The position numbers were made by a program, and so were the translations under genes. Positions 1 to 10,266 of a stretch of DNA of 64,000 bases are shown here, in pieces (positions within the stretch are counted from its first letter, which is position 1; every line of letters starts with the position of its first letter). The DNA comes from Telopea speciosissima (Eukaryota; Streptophyta; Magnoliopsida; Proteales; Proteaceae), in the NCBI RefSeq assembly GCF_018873765.1, contig NC_057919.1, positions 25,460,698-25,524,697 of the forward strand. Direction: 5' to 3'. A model generated the notes under the pieces. It was given only the letters and a program-made list of their open reading frames with translations. It was not told where the DNA came from and searched no databases.

Positions 1-317
1 TGTGTATACTCCAGCTTAAGGGGGAGTGTTAAGAGATATGTAACACGATAGGCGGAGTCCCCCTATCGTGGTTTCCTTTATTAGTTTATGTCTTAATTGT
101 TAGTTTCCTAGTCTAAGTAAGTTTCTTGTTTTAGGTTTTAGGCTTAATTAGGTAAGAGTTATATTCCTTTTGTAATTCTGATTTGGTTTAATATAAATAT
201 ATGTTGGCTAGTACGGTAGAATACAGATTCTATCGCACAACCCTTTTCTCCCATTGTTCTCTCTCCTTCTCCATCTCGTTCTCTCTTCTCTCTTCTCTTT
301 TCTAGGCACTAGTTACA
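1..317 (+). mobile_element. Ty1/copia element C0, 3' end only
   Basis: This is the right end of a copia retrotransposon whose body lies left of the window. A polypurine tract (aagggggag, 18-26) directly precedes an LTR that starts TGTTAAGAG at 27 and ends in GTTACA at 317, about 291 bp. The sequence after 317 (GGTTC...) matches G1 LTR sequence from its base 48 onward, as seen in the other LTR at 21649. C0 is therefore inferred to have jumped into the 5' LTR of G1, with GGTTC as the expected target duplication. The left copy of that duplication cannot be seen. No C0 coding sequence is in the window. Confidence 0.7.
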
Positions 318-806
318 GGTTCTGGGATTCTTTACAAATGTTATGGGCTGCATCGGTCGAGGTACTAGACCAATCATCTGACACACCTATAGAGGATTCC
401 GGGGAGTCTTCTTCTCAACCTGCCCTTCTAGAGTCAGAGAACCCTAGTGGAGTCCCGCATCTAAGCTACCTTTGTCAGATCTGCTACCTAGAGGGGATGC
501 GGAACCTTTCCCTTAACTAACCCATTGTAAGTATGAACTTATCTGTGTATTTGTATGCCGATTGTATGACCAATTAGACTTATAGGGGTATTCTGGTCAT
601 TTATCCCTGTGGGACCCACATCCCCAGTGGAGAATCAAATTCCCAGCAATTACCCGTACCCAGTTTACCCATGATGTAATATGACATCATCCTATAGTTA
701 GATTAAGGTATAAGTACAAAAATTCTGGTTAAAAATAATTTTTGAAATTATTTTTAAAACTGATTTTACATTAATAGACCAAACAGCCCTTAAATAATTT
801 AACCAC

Positions 807-815
807 TATAAATAG
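807..815 (+). promoter_or_regulatory. TATA box of G1 LTR promoter
   Basis: TATAAATAG is a consensus plant TATA box, and it is preserved in the 3' LTR near 24889. The related LTR S4 has a TATAAATA in the same relative place on the minus strand near 40667. Transcription would be expected to start about 30 bp downstream, near 840, which would put the U3/R boundary there. The start site itself is inferred. Confidence 0.6.
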
Positions 816-1115
816 AAATCAACTTCACTATTCATTAGTCTAAGAAGTTAGAAATCAGTTTTAGAAATATTTATGACTCAAATTACTGTCCTACCCTTTA
901 GTGCTCAAGTGGTATATACATATAACTCCTTTCCTATTTCTACTTCACCATTCTTACCTAAACATAAGAAGAATCGAGAATTCAGTCTTAAGAGAGTTTG
1001 GGGAGAAAATAGAGAAAGAAAGAAAGGAAAGGAGAACCAGTCTTGGGAAGCATCGAAATTGGTCAAGGTTTGGAGCTGAAATTGAAGGCTGCACTTCCAA
1101 TCCTTGCTGCTACAT

Positions 1116-1129
1116 ATCTAGGTAAGTCT
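1116..1129 (+). promoter_or_regulatory. Candidate 5' splice donor 1 in G1 LTR
   Basis: CTAG|GTAAGTCTT gives an intron start at 1122. It is repeated in the 3' LTR (intron start 25200), in minus solo LTR S1 (near 23684), and in the second Tekay family at S2 (intron start 32589) and S4 (near 40466). It lies about 280 bp after the predicted transcription start, just downstream of a conserved stretch rich in exon-like sequence. Use as a splice site is inferred from conservation only. Confidence 0.5.
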
Positions 1130-1717
1130 TGATTCTTGCAGTCCCCTTCTCTTCTTACCTATTTCTTTCCTAATTTCCTCAAGATTGCAACCTATATGTT
1201 GCTGCCATTAAAGCTTGCTGAGTTAAGCTTATACCATAGGAAATTTCATCTACACAAACCTGAATTGAGTCAAATCTTATTCAATTATACCTGAATTTCT
1301 TGGCAGCTCCCCTGACTTCATCTAAATCTGGTTCTAGAGATCAGAATTGTGAACCCTAGCCCATTAATTTGGAGAATAAACAACCAAAATCCCTAGTTTA
1401 TTAATTAAATTCGAAATTTAACAAATTGGAGAAATGACCCACCTTAATTATGATATGAAACCAGAAATTAGGACTGTACATGTTAAGATCTGCCCATTTA
1501 AAGTAAAACCCCCAATTCTACCCCTTGAACCGGACAACCGGTTCAACCAATTATGACCAAAATGCCCCTGATGCCTTTGATTGACCTCTGGCCATTCTCT
1601 AACCCCTAAACATTGGTGATTTTCTGCTGTTAGGGACTGATTCTAGTCTGTTCTTTGCGGGTTTTGTCTGTTTTGCTGGGCTATTTGGAGGGTAATCGTT
1701 TTGAACTTACCTACAAA

Positions 1718-1730
1718 TACAGGTAAGGGA
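1718..1730 (+). promoter_or_regulatory. Candidate 5' splice donor 2 in G1 LTR
   Basis: ATACAG|GTAAGGG gives an intron start at 1723. The same site occurs in the 3' LTR (25801), in S2 (33223) and, as CAGGTAAGGG on the minus strand, in S4 near 39711. A cryptic role is possible, because the match is also a plain splice consensus that could arise by chance once, but not easily in two families at the same position. Confidence 0.45.
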
Positions 1731-2128
1731 ATTCTGACTTTAATTTTGGAGTGTTTATCATTTTAATTTGTTTTTGTTCTGATTGCCATGTCATACATCA
1801 TCAAAATTATCCTGTTCATATAGTTTATTAGCTTTTATTTGCTGCATTAGAATCTACATATGATTTAGGTTGCATTGGCATCTTGCATTTACATTGATAT
1901 CTACTTGTTACTAATGACTATTATTGAAAAAGTATTGTTCTATTAAATTCAGTTATACATACATGTGCTATCATGCATAGATTGCACTAGGCTAGGCTGT
2001 TTTATCATAACCCAGTACTACGCCCCTTACCAACAGGGGGTAAGGTGTTGGACAACCCGTGGTACAGCCGAAGGTTATGCTGGGGTACCATTCACTGTCC
2101 CATGTTAGCGTGTGTACTCCGCTGTGGG

Positions 2129-2134
2129 AATAAA
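2129..2134 (+). terminator. AATAAA poly(A) signal in G1 5' LTR
   Basis: AATAAA lies within GTGGGAATAAACAGT. The same hexamer in the same context occurs in the 3' LTR (26207-26212) and in the second-family LTR S2 (33632-33637). Only the 3' LTR copy would end a transcript. Assignment as the functional signal is an inference. Confidence 0.45.
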
Positions 2135-2961
2135 CAGTAGGGTTGGTCATTGAGGGTTTGTTGGGTTAGCTGCCTGGTGATATGCTTTCCTAGCGGGTCC
2201 TCACCGTGGTAGAATGGTTTCGCTCGGGTGACCGATGTCTGGAGCTGCCTGGTGTCATGCTTTCCGGTTGGTCATTGGGGGTCTGTTGGGTTAGCTGCCT
2301 TGTGTCATGCTTCCCTGGCAGGTTCTCTTCGATGTTAGCATCTACTACAGTAGTACTTATACCCCATGTGACCTAGTATCCATGTTAGGACATGCTACTT
2401 AGGACATTCATCATAATTGCTGCGATATGTTTTGCATGCATTCCCTTATTGGGCTCAGTTGAGAGCTCACCCCTCGTGATCACTCTATTTTTACAGATGA
2501 GGCTTCTATCGCTACTGTTGGTGTTCCTATGGGGACTCCTGCTGTTCAGGATTCTCCCTTTGATTGCGGAGCTGATACTTATATACTGGTGGAGCACGAT
2601 GCTTCGTGCTCCTGTGACGACTGCTCGTTCTCCTTATCTCCCAGATTGATCAGGCTCTTTCCTTCCTTTTTATTATATCACTTTTGTAGTATCTACTGTA
2701 TATAACCTTTTGAGCTAAAGTTACATCTTTTGTGAACCGACAATGTAACCAGCTGTACATAAATGTTCATATTATAATATAAACTGTTATTACTAGTTTC
2801 ATTATTGTCTTACATCATATTAAATTGCTTCCGTTGCACTTTGATTCAATATATTATGAACAAAACTGCGAATAGAGAACTGCATTATGATCTTGGTTGG
2901 ATGTCTGGGACATCCTGGCACACTTGGCCCTTATGAACCAGGCCGGGATGTGACATTTAAG

Positions 2962-2973
2962 TGGTATCAGAGC
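2962..2973 (+). other. G1 primer binding site (initiator Met tRNA)
   Basis: TGGTATCAGAGC follows the LTR end after six bases. This is the standard plant primer binding site complementary to the 3' end of initiator methionine tRNA. Confidence 0.9.
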
Positions 2974-3324
2974 ATACCCTGCTCTTATTCTATTCGCAGT
3001 CAAATTCATGATTGGCAACTCTTTGACTCATTGACCTGAAGGTGAGTTCAACTTAGGATTAATTAAAAACCTCAACTAAAAGCTACCAAGTAAAATGAAA
3101 ATTGATTGTAGACTGTGATATAAAGATAAAACTTCTATTATATAGATCCGAGTTTATCCAAAATTTCAGCGCATAGGCTGATCTGGTTACATCAGGTTAA
3201 TATAGGTTAAACTGAGGACCATAGTCCTTACAAAGCATGAAAGGAAATTACAAGTAAAGTTAAAACCTAGTCTAGACTAGTAAGACATAATAGTAGCATC
3301 GGACAGTCACTGTGGTGGTGGACC

Positions 3325-4052
3325 CTATCCCGAGAAGTGTGACCTCCACTCTGACAGCTGGGTCTCCACTGCACTCATCCTTCCACCCAACTCAGAAAAA
3401 CCCTGTTGCATGGCCCTCTCCATGCTCTCTAACTTGTTGAACAGCTGTGCCAATGTAGTACCATCTCCAATGTACTCTGGAGCAGCAGAAGAAGAAGAGG
3501 CACCTGGATGCCCAAGTGATGCTGCAGGCTGAAGGCATTGGTGGATGAACAATAGACTGTGGCACTGGAACCTCGCCCTCATCCATGTCCTCCTCCACTG
3601 CAACATGATCCACCTTTGTGCAGTCTGAATGGCGTAACTGAGGAGAGAAAGGTGGCATAGCAATGTGCATCCTCAATAGACTCAGCCAGTTGCCCTGTGT
3701 TGAAGGAGAATTCCCTTCCCTTCACGTAGCTTGAGATGTAGAAGTCATTGCCCTCATGCCGGTAAGAAAAGTTGTTGTAGAACAACCGGATAGCCCTGGG
3801 GTAACAGTAACGCTCGGGCTGAATCATGGGCAGCCACCCAATTGCCTCAAATCTTTCCTGAACCTTGAAGGCCCGGAGATCATCGGGGACCACTCCTCGT
3901 TCAACCTCAAAGTTCCTTTCCATAAAGTACTCAATATATCTTATCTCTTCTTGAGCACTCCTGAAGAAGAGGGGCTCAAATTCTTCATCAAGGTTAACAG
4001 CCCCTCTCCCTCTTCCTCTGCCACCCCTACCACACCCTCGGGCTGCAGCCAT
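3325..4052 (-). pseudogene. Antisense ORF in G1 leader, plant-transposon-protein-like
   Basis: A minus-strand reading frame starts at 4052 with a Gly/Arg-rich N-terminus (GRGGRGRGRG, residues 8-17). Next come an acidic segment and a block resembling the Transposase_32 / putative plant transposon protein domain (PF20167): ERGVVPDDLRAF, then FEAIGW, then a YPRAIRLFYNN motif, then VKGREFSF (roughly residues 50-120). The first frame is open to 3579. A frameshift near 3660 moves the rest into another frame that ends at 3325 with a Ser/Ala linker and a heptad-like helix (LFNKLESMERAMQQGF). Antisense ORFs of this kind are known from Tat-lineage gypsy elements near the 3' end; a position between primer site and gag in a Tekay element is unusual. 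A TATATATTTAAA lies about 65 bp upstream on the minus strand (4115-4126). The family call is from memory of the motif order. Confidence 0.6.
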
Positions 4053-4114
4053 TATAGATCAAGGCTGCATCAAAAGGTGAAAGAAAGAGCATATTAAGTA
4101 ATAAGTCAGCATGT

Positions 4115-4126
4115 TTAAATATATAT
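4115..4126 (-). promoter_or_regulatory. Possible TATA box for the antisense ORF
   Basis: Read on the minus strand the sequence is TATATATTTAAA, about 65 bp upstream of the antisense start codon at 4052. The surrounding leader is AT-rich, so a chance match is likely enough to keep confidence low. Confidence 0.25.
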
Positions 4127-5540
4127 CAGTATGTACTTCGCTAAGCATGCTCATATATGAGACAGCAGCCCATATGTAATGTAAACATTGGCTGAAAATG
4201 TAGCATGAACATAGGTTAATTAAAGGAAAAATGGGTGATTAAGCCAAGAGTAATAAGGGCTGTATACCTATGTATGTATACATGTGGGCATGTTAAAAAC
4301 ATATCATAAGTCTAGCAACTAAAATAGTTAAGTTAGACTGAATAAATAAATAAGTTTAGACAAGAAGTGTCACAGGAGCATTTATACAAACACTTCACAT
4401 GCACACATACACATAGGTATAGGGGAAGAAGTAATTATCATCAAATATTGATAGGAAGTAAAGCATTTAAGATTAATCACCATAAAAAGCATTCTTATAA
4501 GTTAATATGCCTAAAACCAGTAAAAAGAAACCAGAAATAGGTTAGGAAGGCTATTGAAGCATTTTCTCGAACACAAGCTGTGCACAGTGAATGCTTGAGT
4601 AGAAATCATGGTGAAAGCGAAGAGAGAGGGTGGAAGTGAGTAATGAGGAGGTACATTGCTCAAGGACAGCCAAAGAAGAAGAAAAATGTAGGGAAAAAGT
4701 TAGGAGAAGCAACTATGTTCAAGAACTAAGAAGATAGGTAGGGAAACCTAGCTAAAATTCAAAGAACAAGTAAAAAGAAGAAAAAAAAGAGAGATTTGAT
4801 CACTTACCTTTAGTTGGGAGTGAGTAATCTTGAGCTTTAATCTTTATTTTAGCTTTAGAATGCCTTATAGGAAGCTTCTTGGAGGGTTTACACTTAAGAA
4901 AAAGGGACTAGAAGAAGTCTGGACAGAATAGAAGAACATAAATGGGTTGCAGGTTTTCACGGTTTTTAAAGGGAATTGGTCACTGCTGAGTGAACCGGAT
5001 GACCGAGTCAACTCGGCAGTGAATCCGATTGGCCTTTTGCCTTGTGAATCCGATTCATCTTTTGCCTCTTAAAAATGATTTTAAAAATTATTATAAATAC
5101 TTAATTAAATAAAGAATTTATCCTATAATATATTAAGGTAAAAAAAAAACTATAATTATATTTACATAATAAAAATAAATATATAAATATAATAATAATA
5201 AATTATTTAAAATATAAATAAAATAAAATAAATACATGAAAAATTATTTAAAATTATATAAAATTTTTAAAAATACTTTTATGTAATAAAAGAGTTGTAT
5301 ATTCATAAATTGGGTGTAAAAATCATACCTTTATGCTTTAAAATGTTGTGTTGTATGATTTTAAATATATCAAGTGCTATGATCATGCTTAAGTTAGTAA
5401 ATGGCTATGAAGCGAATGTTTATTTATTGTTTATTATTTATTGATTCGTTATAATATAATATATTTTAACATGTAGCATGATTTGTGAGTTTTCTCTTTA
5501 GGAGTTCGATTTTTGGCTTAACATATAACACCAACTTGAG
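4127..5540. other. G1 untranslated leader
   Basis: This AT-rich stretch contains no coding frame I can support. From about 5080 to 5290 it is almost pure A/T. The segment 4600-4800 is purine-rich on the plus strand. A possible 3' splice acceptor (ttctctttag) ends at about 5503, shortly before the small ORF at 5541. Confidence 0.6.
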
Positions 5541-5792
5541 ATGAGTTATGTGTTAAGGCCAATTGAGGAGTACAATTACAACCCCAAGAACATCGATGAA
5601 CTCAATCGAGCGCTTGAGTTGCTTGTTAATGACCGGGTATACCTACGGTCTGTCTTATGGAATGACAGCAAATCCTTGTGGACCAGAGATTTTTACATCA
5701 TTGATCGGAGGATGGATTACCTTCGGGCCCACATTTCTCGCATCGAATCTATCCTCCACAGATGGGCAGATATACTTCAAGTCCTTCCTTGA
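5541..5792 (+). CDS. Small ORF upstream of gag, unknown
   Basis: This is an open frame of 83 codons in the sense direction, 127 bp before the gag start. The predicted product begins MSYVLRPIEEYNYNPKNIDE and continues as charged, probably helical sequence with regular hydrophobic spacing (LNRALELL, RMDYLRAHISRIESILHR) and four Trp/Tyr-rich positions in the middle. I do not recognise the family. It has no signal peptide or membrane segment. It is one of the few G1 frames without a stop, although at this length that is weak evidence. It could be an accessory peptide, an upstream ORF, or chance. Confidence 0.35.
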   Translation: MSYVLRPIEEYNYNPKNIDELNRALELLVNDRVYLRSVLWNDSKSLWTRDFYIIDRRMDYLRAHISRIESILHRWADILQVLP

Positions 5793-5900
5793 ATTCTGTG
5801 GAGTACAATAAGGCTAATTTTGCCTTTATTGCTACTTTCTATATTCTGTGCATATATGTATATCAAACTGCTGCATGTGCTAATAGTTTGATGTTTATTC

Positions 5901-5910
5901 TCTTTCTCAG
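5901..5910 (+). promoter_or_regulatory. Candidate 3' splice acceptor before gag
   Basis: A pyrimidine tract followed by CAG (tctttctcag) ends at 5910, and the gag ATG is at 5920. Together with donors at 1122 and 1723 this would define an intron of 4.2-4.8 kb that removes the rest of the LTR and the whole leader. Unspliced RNA would remain the genomic form. Splicing is inferred. Confidence 0.45.
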
Positions 5911-5919
5911 TTGATCATT

Positions 5920-7203
5920 ATGGATCCTCGGCCTCCTATTACATATCAGAGGCATAACACCGGAGGGCGTGCATAGGCAGCCTCATCCTCCAATCCTACC
6001 CATAATGATCCTCCAGTTGGAGGTACACAAGCAAATCATCCTCCTCCCCCTGAAGTGCCTGCTCCCGACATAGCTAGCCTTATAAGGGCTATAATGGAAG
6101 GGCAACAACAGCAAATGCATCAGATGATTACCGATATGGGTAATCAATTCCAGGCAGCCATCAGAAGCATCCAAACTTCACAGGCAGCCCCTGCAACTCC
6201 TGCAGCCCCTGCTGTTCCTCCCCCTCCTGCTCCACAACAGGACACTGAAGGCCGCATGATGGAAAGGTTCCTCAAAATGCAGCCTTTAACTTTTGCTGGG
6301 ACCAGCAAGGACAACCTGCTACCTGTTAAATGGGTGAAAGAGATGGAGAAAGCCTTCAAGTTTCTGGGATGCAATGACCAGCAGAAACTCATCTGTGCTA
6401 GATATAAGCTACAGTATGAAGCAGAGGCTTGGTGGGAAACCACAAAGCCTATTTTGCAAGCGGAACACGCTGTCCTAACCTGGGACATCTTTAAACAAGC
6501 TTTCTTTGGGAATTACTTCCCCACCAGTGTGAAGAAGAGGAAAGAGATTGAACTAGCTGAATTAGTTCAGGGGTCGAAGTCAGTGCTGGAGTACCAGCAG
6601 AAGTTTGAAGAGTTATTCTTCTTTGCTCCCCCTCACATGGGTACCGATGAAGCTAAAGCACAGAAGTTTGAAGATGGGTTGAGGCCATAGATTACTTCGA
6701 TTATGGCCACCAGACTGACCCAGGGATACTCAGAGACCGTACAAACTGCAAAGAAGGTTGAGGATAAGCAGAGGGATGCTTATCAGGTTAGTCAGTCTTC
6801 AGGCAAAAGAGCAACACCATTCCCTGACAGAGGATTCAACAAGTATAGCAGGTTTTCTGGATCTAGTGCAGCATCATCCTTGCCACAGCGAAGTGAGTCT
6901 GAGACATCAGTAACCAGGCCGGTGTATGCCAATCCAAGCACCAAGGTGTCAGGTACTACTTCTATTGCTCCATCGAGTGTTGCTGAGTATAAATGTTTCA
7001 CCTGTGGCCAGATGGGTCATACCTCTAGGACTTGCCACCACAAGAGGCCTATTCTTCCCCCTCGACAACCAGTCGGTAAACCTCAAGGACAAGTCTATTC
7101 CGTGACTGCAAGTGAGGCTGAGGCCAATCAGGCTGTAGTTACTGGTAACTTTCTATACTCAAACTTGATTGTAAATTTAATAACTACTGTCATGCATACA
7201 TAA
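5920..7203 (+). pseudogene. G1 gag
   Basis: Gag starts at 5920 (MDPRPPITYQ). A stop at 5974-5976 (codon 19) and another at 6688-6690 break it, but the same frame runs on to 7203. It contains a Pro-rich N-terminus, a capsid-like retrotransposon gag domain with the WWE motif (EAEAWWETTKPI) and WDIFKQAFFGNYFP at about 6415-6525, and a CX2CX4HX4C zinc knuckle (CFTCGQMGHTSRTC, 6994-7035). The product would package element RNA in virus-like particles. The start at 5920 is preferred over the first uninterrupted ATG at 6055 because Tekay Gag normally has this N-terminal extension. Confidence 0.85.
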
Positions 7204-7214
7204 TCATCAAGTCA

Positions 7215-8581
7215 TGGCATATAGGTACCATCCTTATATGTGATCATCCAGCATATACATTGTTCGATACTGGAGTGACGCACTCCTTTGTGTCTCCGTC
7301 CTTTGCTAAGAGGATTGGTGTGTTACCTAAGAGTTTATCAGAAGGTTTTGCAATCAGTACACCTACCGGGTCAAGAATAGACTTTAATACTTTATATGAA
7401 CCGTGTGCAGTGAGAATTGCTGGTAGAGTCATGAATGCACATCTGATTCTACTCGATATGACTGACTTTGATGTCATATTGGGTATGGACTGGTTGTCGG
7501 CTTATAAAGCTAATGTACTATATGCTGAACGGTAGATAGTATTCCAGCCAAGAGGAGAGAAAGGATTTATCTTCGTGGGTGACAAAAAGAAAAGGCCAAA
7601 GAAGATGGTGATTTCAGCTTTGGAAATGAAGAAACTATTGAACAAGGGATGCCAAGGATACCTTGTATCGGTTTTGGATACCAGGACACAGGTTAGGCCA
7701 ATGACTGAGATCCCTATTGTTGAGGAGTTCCCTGATGTCTTTCTTGATGATTTGACAAGTCTGCCTCCACCAAGGGAGAATGAGTTTGTAATTGATCTTA
7801 TACCTGGAGCAGCGTCAGTATCTAAAGCACCTTACAGAATAGCATCGACAGAATTAAAAGAATTACAGACTCAGCTTCAAGACTTACTGAAAACAGGCTT
7901 TATAAGACCGAGTATCTCACCTTAGGGTGCTCCAGTCTTGTTCGTGAAAAAGAAAGACGGCTCCATGCGGATGTGTATTGATTATAGAAAGCTGAACACG
8001 CTAACAATCAAGAATAACTATCCTCTGCCAAGGATTGATGATCTTTTTGATCAACTTCAGGGTACCCAAGTCTTTTCGAAGATTGATCTCAGATCAGGGT
8101 ACCATCAGCTTCGAATTAAGGAAGCTGATGTTAGTAAGACTGCCTTCAGGACTCGATATGGGTACTATGAGTTCCTGGTTATCTCATTTAGGCTTACTAA
8201 TGCCCCCGCAGCATTTATGGCTTTGATGAATAGAGTTTTTCATGATGTCCTAGACAAGTTTGTGATAGTCTTCATTGATGATATCTTAATCTACTCCAAG
8301 AATGAAGAGGAGCATGCCCAGCATTTGAGTTTTGTTCTGCAAAGGCTGAGAGAAGCAATTATATGCAAAATTCAGCAAATGTGAATTTTGGTTGCCTTAA
8401 GTTGGGTTTCTAGGCCATATTATTTCAGTCAGAGAGATTGAAGTGGACCCAGGGAAGGTTGAAGCTGTGGTAAAGTGGGAGAGCCCCAAAACAGTAACAG
8501 AAATTAGAAGTTTTCTGGGATTGGCTGGGTATTACAGAAGGTTCATTGAAAACTTCTCAAAGATAGCTATGCCCATGACAC
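7215..8581 (+). pseudogene. G1 protease and reverse transcriptase
   Basis: The frame continues with an aspartic protease (LFDTG with a Val for the usual Ala after it, near 7260; DVILGMDWLS near 7470) and a reverse transcriptase. The RT shows [30 protein letters not shown] and the catalytic FIDDILIYS motif (about 8269-8298). Stops occur at 7533 and 7923, and a frameshift near 8350 moves the thumb/connection part (DPGKVEAVVKW...) into the next frame. The segment is cut at 8581 by copia C1, inside the sequence linking RT to RNase H. It would have cleaved the polyprotein and copied element RNA. Confidence 0.88.
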
Positions 8582-8809
8582 TGTTAGGTTTTAGAGGAGA
8601 AAGAGAAGAGAGGAGAAAAGCTCCAAGGGAGGCAAAGTTCAAACACGATTTGGTGTAATCTGTTATGTCTCTCAACTTGAGACAAACAACCTTATATTGA
8701 GAAGAATATCTAATTATACTCAGGCCCTTAGCCTAATACAAATAGCACATAAAATACATAAGTAAGTGTCTAAGTACAAATATACCCCTGAAACTAAGTA
8801 CTCTTAACA
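8582..8809 (-). repeat. C1 3' LTR
   Basis: This LTR of 228 bp has TGTTAAGAG and CCTAACA ends (minus strand). By eye I count three differences from the 5' LTR at 13712-13939, about 98.7% identity, so the insertion is young. Confidence 0.93.
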
Positions 8810-8825
8810 CTCCCCCTCAAGCTGG
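8810..8825 (-). other. C1 polypurine tract
   Basis: Read on the minus strand, CCAGCTTGAGGGGGAG lies immediately before the 3' LTR. The same motif precedes the LTRs of C0 and C3. Confidence 0.85.
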
Positions 8826-9315
8826 GTGGTATATGTCATACATACCTAGCTTGTCTAACATAAAACTGAAGTGATGAGAACTAAGTCCTTTGGTGAATAT
8901 GTCTGCCACTTGTTCACTTGTCTTCACAAAAGGGGTACAAATAGTCTTAGACTCTATTTTCTCCTTGATGAAGTGCCTGTCAACCTCAACATGCTTTGTC
9001 CGGTCATGTTGGACCGATTATGTGCAATACTTATGGTCAGCTTGTTGTCACAAAGATAGACTCATAGGTTCTCTGCTGCCTCAAACCCCAATTCTTGGAC
9101 AAATTTCTTCAACCACAAGATTTCACATACACCATGAGCTACATGGCCCTAAATTCTCGCTTCAAGATTGACCTAGCTACCACAGGTTGCTTCTTGCTTC
9201 TCCAGGTGACTAAGTTTCCCCCAACAAATGTACAGTATCAGGAGGTGGACCTTCTATCAGAAATAGACCCGGCCCAATCTGCATCTGTATATACTTCAAT
9301 TCTCAAGTTACCATT
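8826..9315 (-). pseudogene. C1 RNase H, decayed
   Basis: This is the minus-strand continuation of the RT. Fragments of copia RNase H can be read in shifting frames, including a tract of the form GYCTFVGGNLVTWRSKKQ and a later CDNK-type segment. Stops interrupt it. It would degrade the RNA of RNA-DNA hybrids during reverse transcription. Confidence 0.7.
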
Positions 9316-10266
9316 CTAAGAAAAGAGAAGACCCTTTCCAAGACATGACTTCAAGTACCTGAGGATCCTGTAAACTGCATTAAGATGTCCCACCTTGGGT
9401 GCATGCATAAACTGACTCACCACTCCCACAGCATAGGTAATGTCAGGTCTGGTGAGGGAAAGGTAGATTAACTTGCTTATTAATCTCTGGTATTTTTCAG
9501 CATCCACAAGCGGTTCACCACAATCTTCCCCTAGTCTGTGATTCTGCTCAATGGGGGAGGAGACTGGTTTACATCCCAAGTAGCCTGTCTCTGTAAGGAG
9601 ATCAAGAACAAACTTCCTTTGACAAACATTGATCCCTTGCTTGGATCTAGAAACCTCAATCCCCAGGAAATACTTCAATGGACCGAGGTCCTTGATCTCA
9701 AACTGTCGAGACAAATAAAGTTTAAGCTTTGAGATTTCGGCTTCACTATTTCCCATGACCACAATGTCATCAACATAAACAATGAGAGCCGTAATAGTGC
9801 TGTCCTTCCTTTGTATAAACAATGTGTGATCAGCTTGACTTTGAGTATATCCGTTTTGCAGGAGAGCTTGTCTAAATCTCTCAAACCAAGCCTTAGGAGA
9901 CTGTTTGAGTCCATAAAGAGCCTTCCTAAGACGACACACTTTCCCACTGTCACCAGTATGCTTGAACCTAGGAGGAGGATGCATATACACTTCTTCTTCT
10001 AGGTCACCATGTAAGAATGCATTCTTCACATCCAGTTGGTACAAAGGCCAATCAAGATTTGCTGCCATTGAGAGAAGTACCCGGATGGAGTTGTGCTTGG
10101 CCACTGGAGCAAAGGTTTCCTGAAAGTCAATGCCATACACCTGTGTATAACCCTTAGCGACAAGTCTTGCCTTGTATCTCTCCACGGTACCATCAGACTT
10201 GAACTTGACTGTGAATACCCATCTGCACCCAACAGGGACTCTCCCTTTAGGGAGCTCAATAAGGTC
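9316..10266 (-). pseudogene. C1 reverse transcriptase
   Basis: This is the longest open frame of C1 (9316-10185). It opens with [10 protein letters not shown], followed by [41 protein letters not shown], the catalytic YVDD motif and a YFLGIEVSRSKQGI block, ending near GLLFS. The upstream portion (VPVGCRWVFTVK type, 10186-10266) is out of frame because of a frameshift near 10185. The catalytic residues are present. It is joined to RNase H on its left. Confidence 0.88.

Larger units (their letters stand above)
318..2955 (+). repeat. G1 5' LTR (first ~47 bp displaced by C0)
   Basis: The sequence is collinear with the 3' LTR (21602-21838 plus 24570-27028) and ends in GGGATGTGACA immediately before the primer binding site. 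The first 47 bp of the LTR are missing here because copia C0 interrupts it. The two LTRs look very similar by eye, which suggests a fairly recent insertion. One visible difference is an 11-bp-scale deletion in the 3' LTR around 26677. The LTR carries a TATA box, two splice donors, an AATAAA and a hairpin, which are listed separately. Confidence 0.9.

Noticed and set aside
254..520. Open frame in the LTR, with related frames at 21640 and 24320
   Set aside because: It lies in U3 upstream of the TATA box, starts and ends differently in each copy, and shows no domain. The shared sequence is explained by LTR homology.
3756..4097. Plus-strand ORF of 113 codons
   Set aside because: It is the opposite-strand shadow of the antisense ORF and has no recognisable features.
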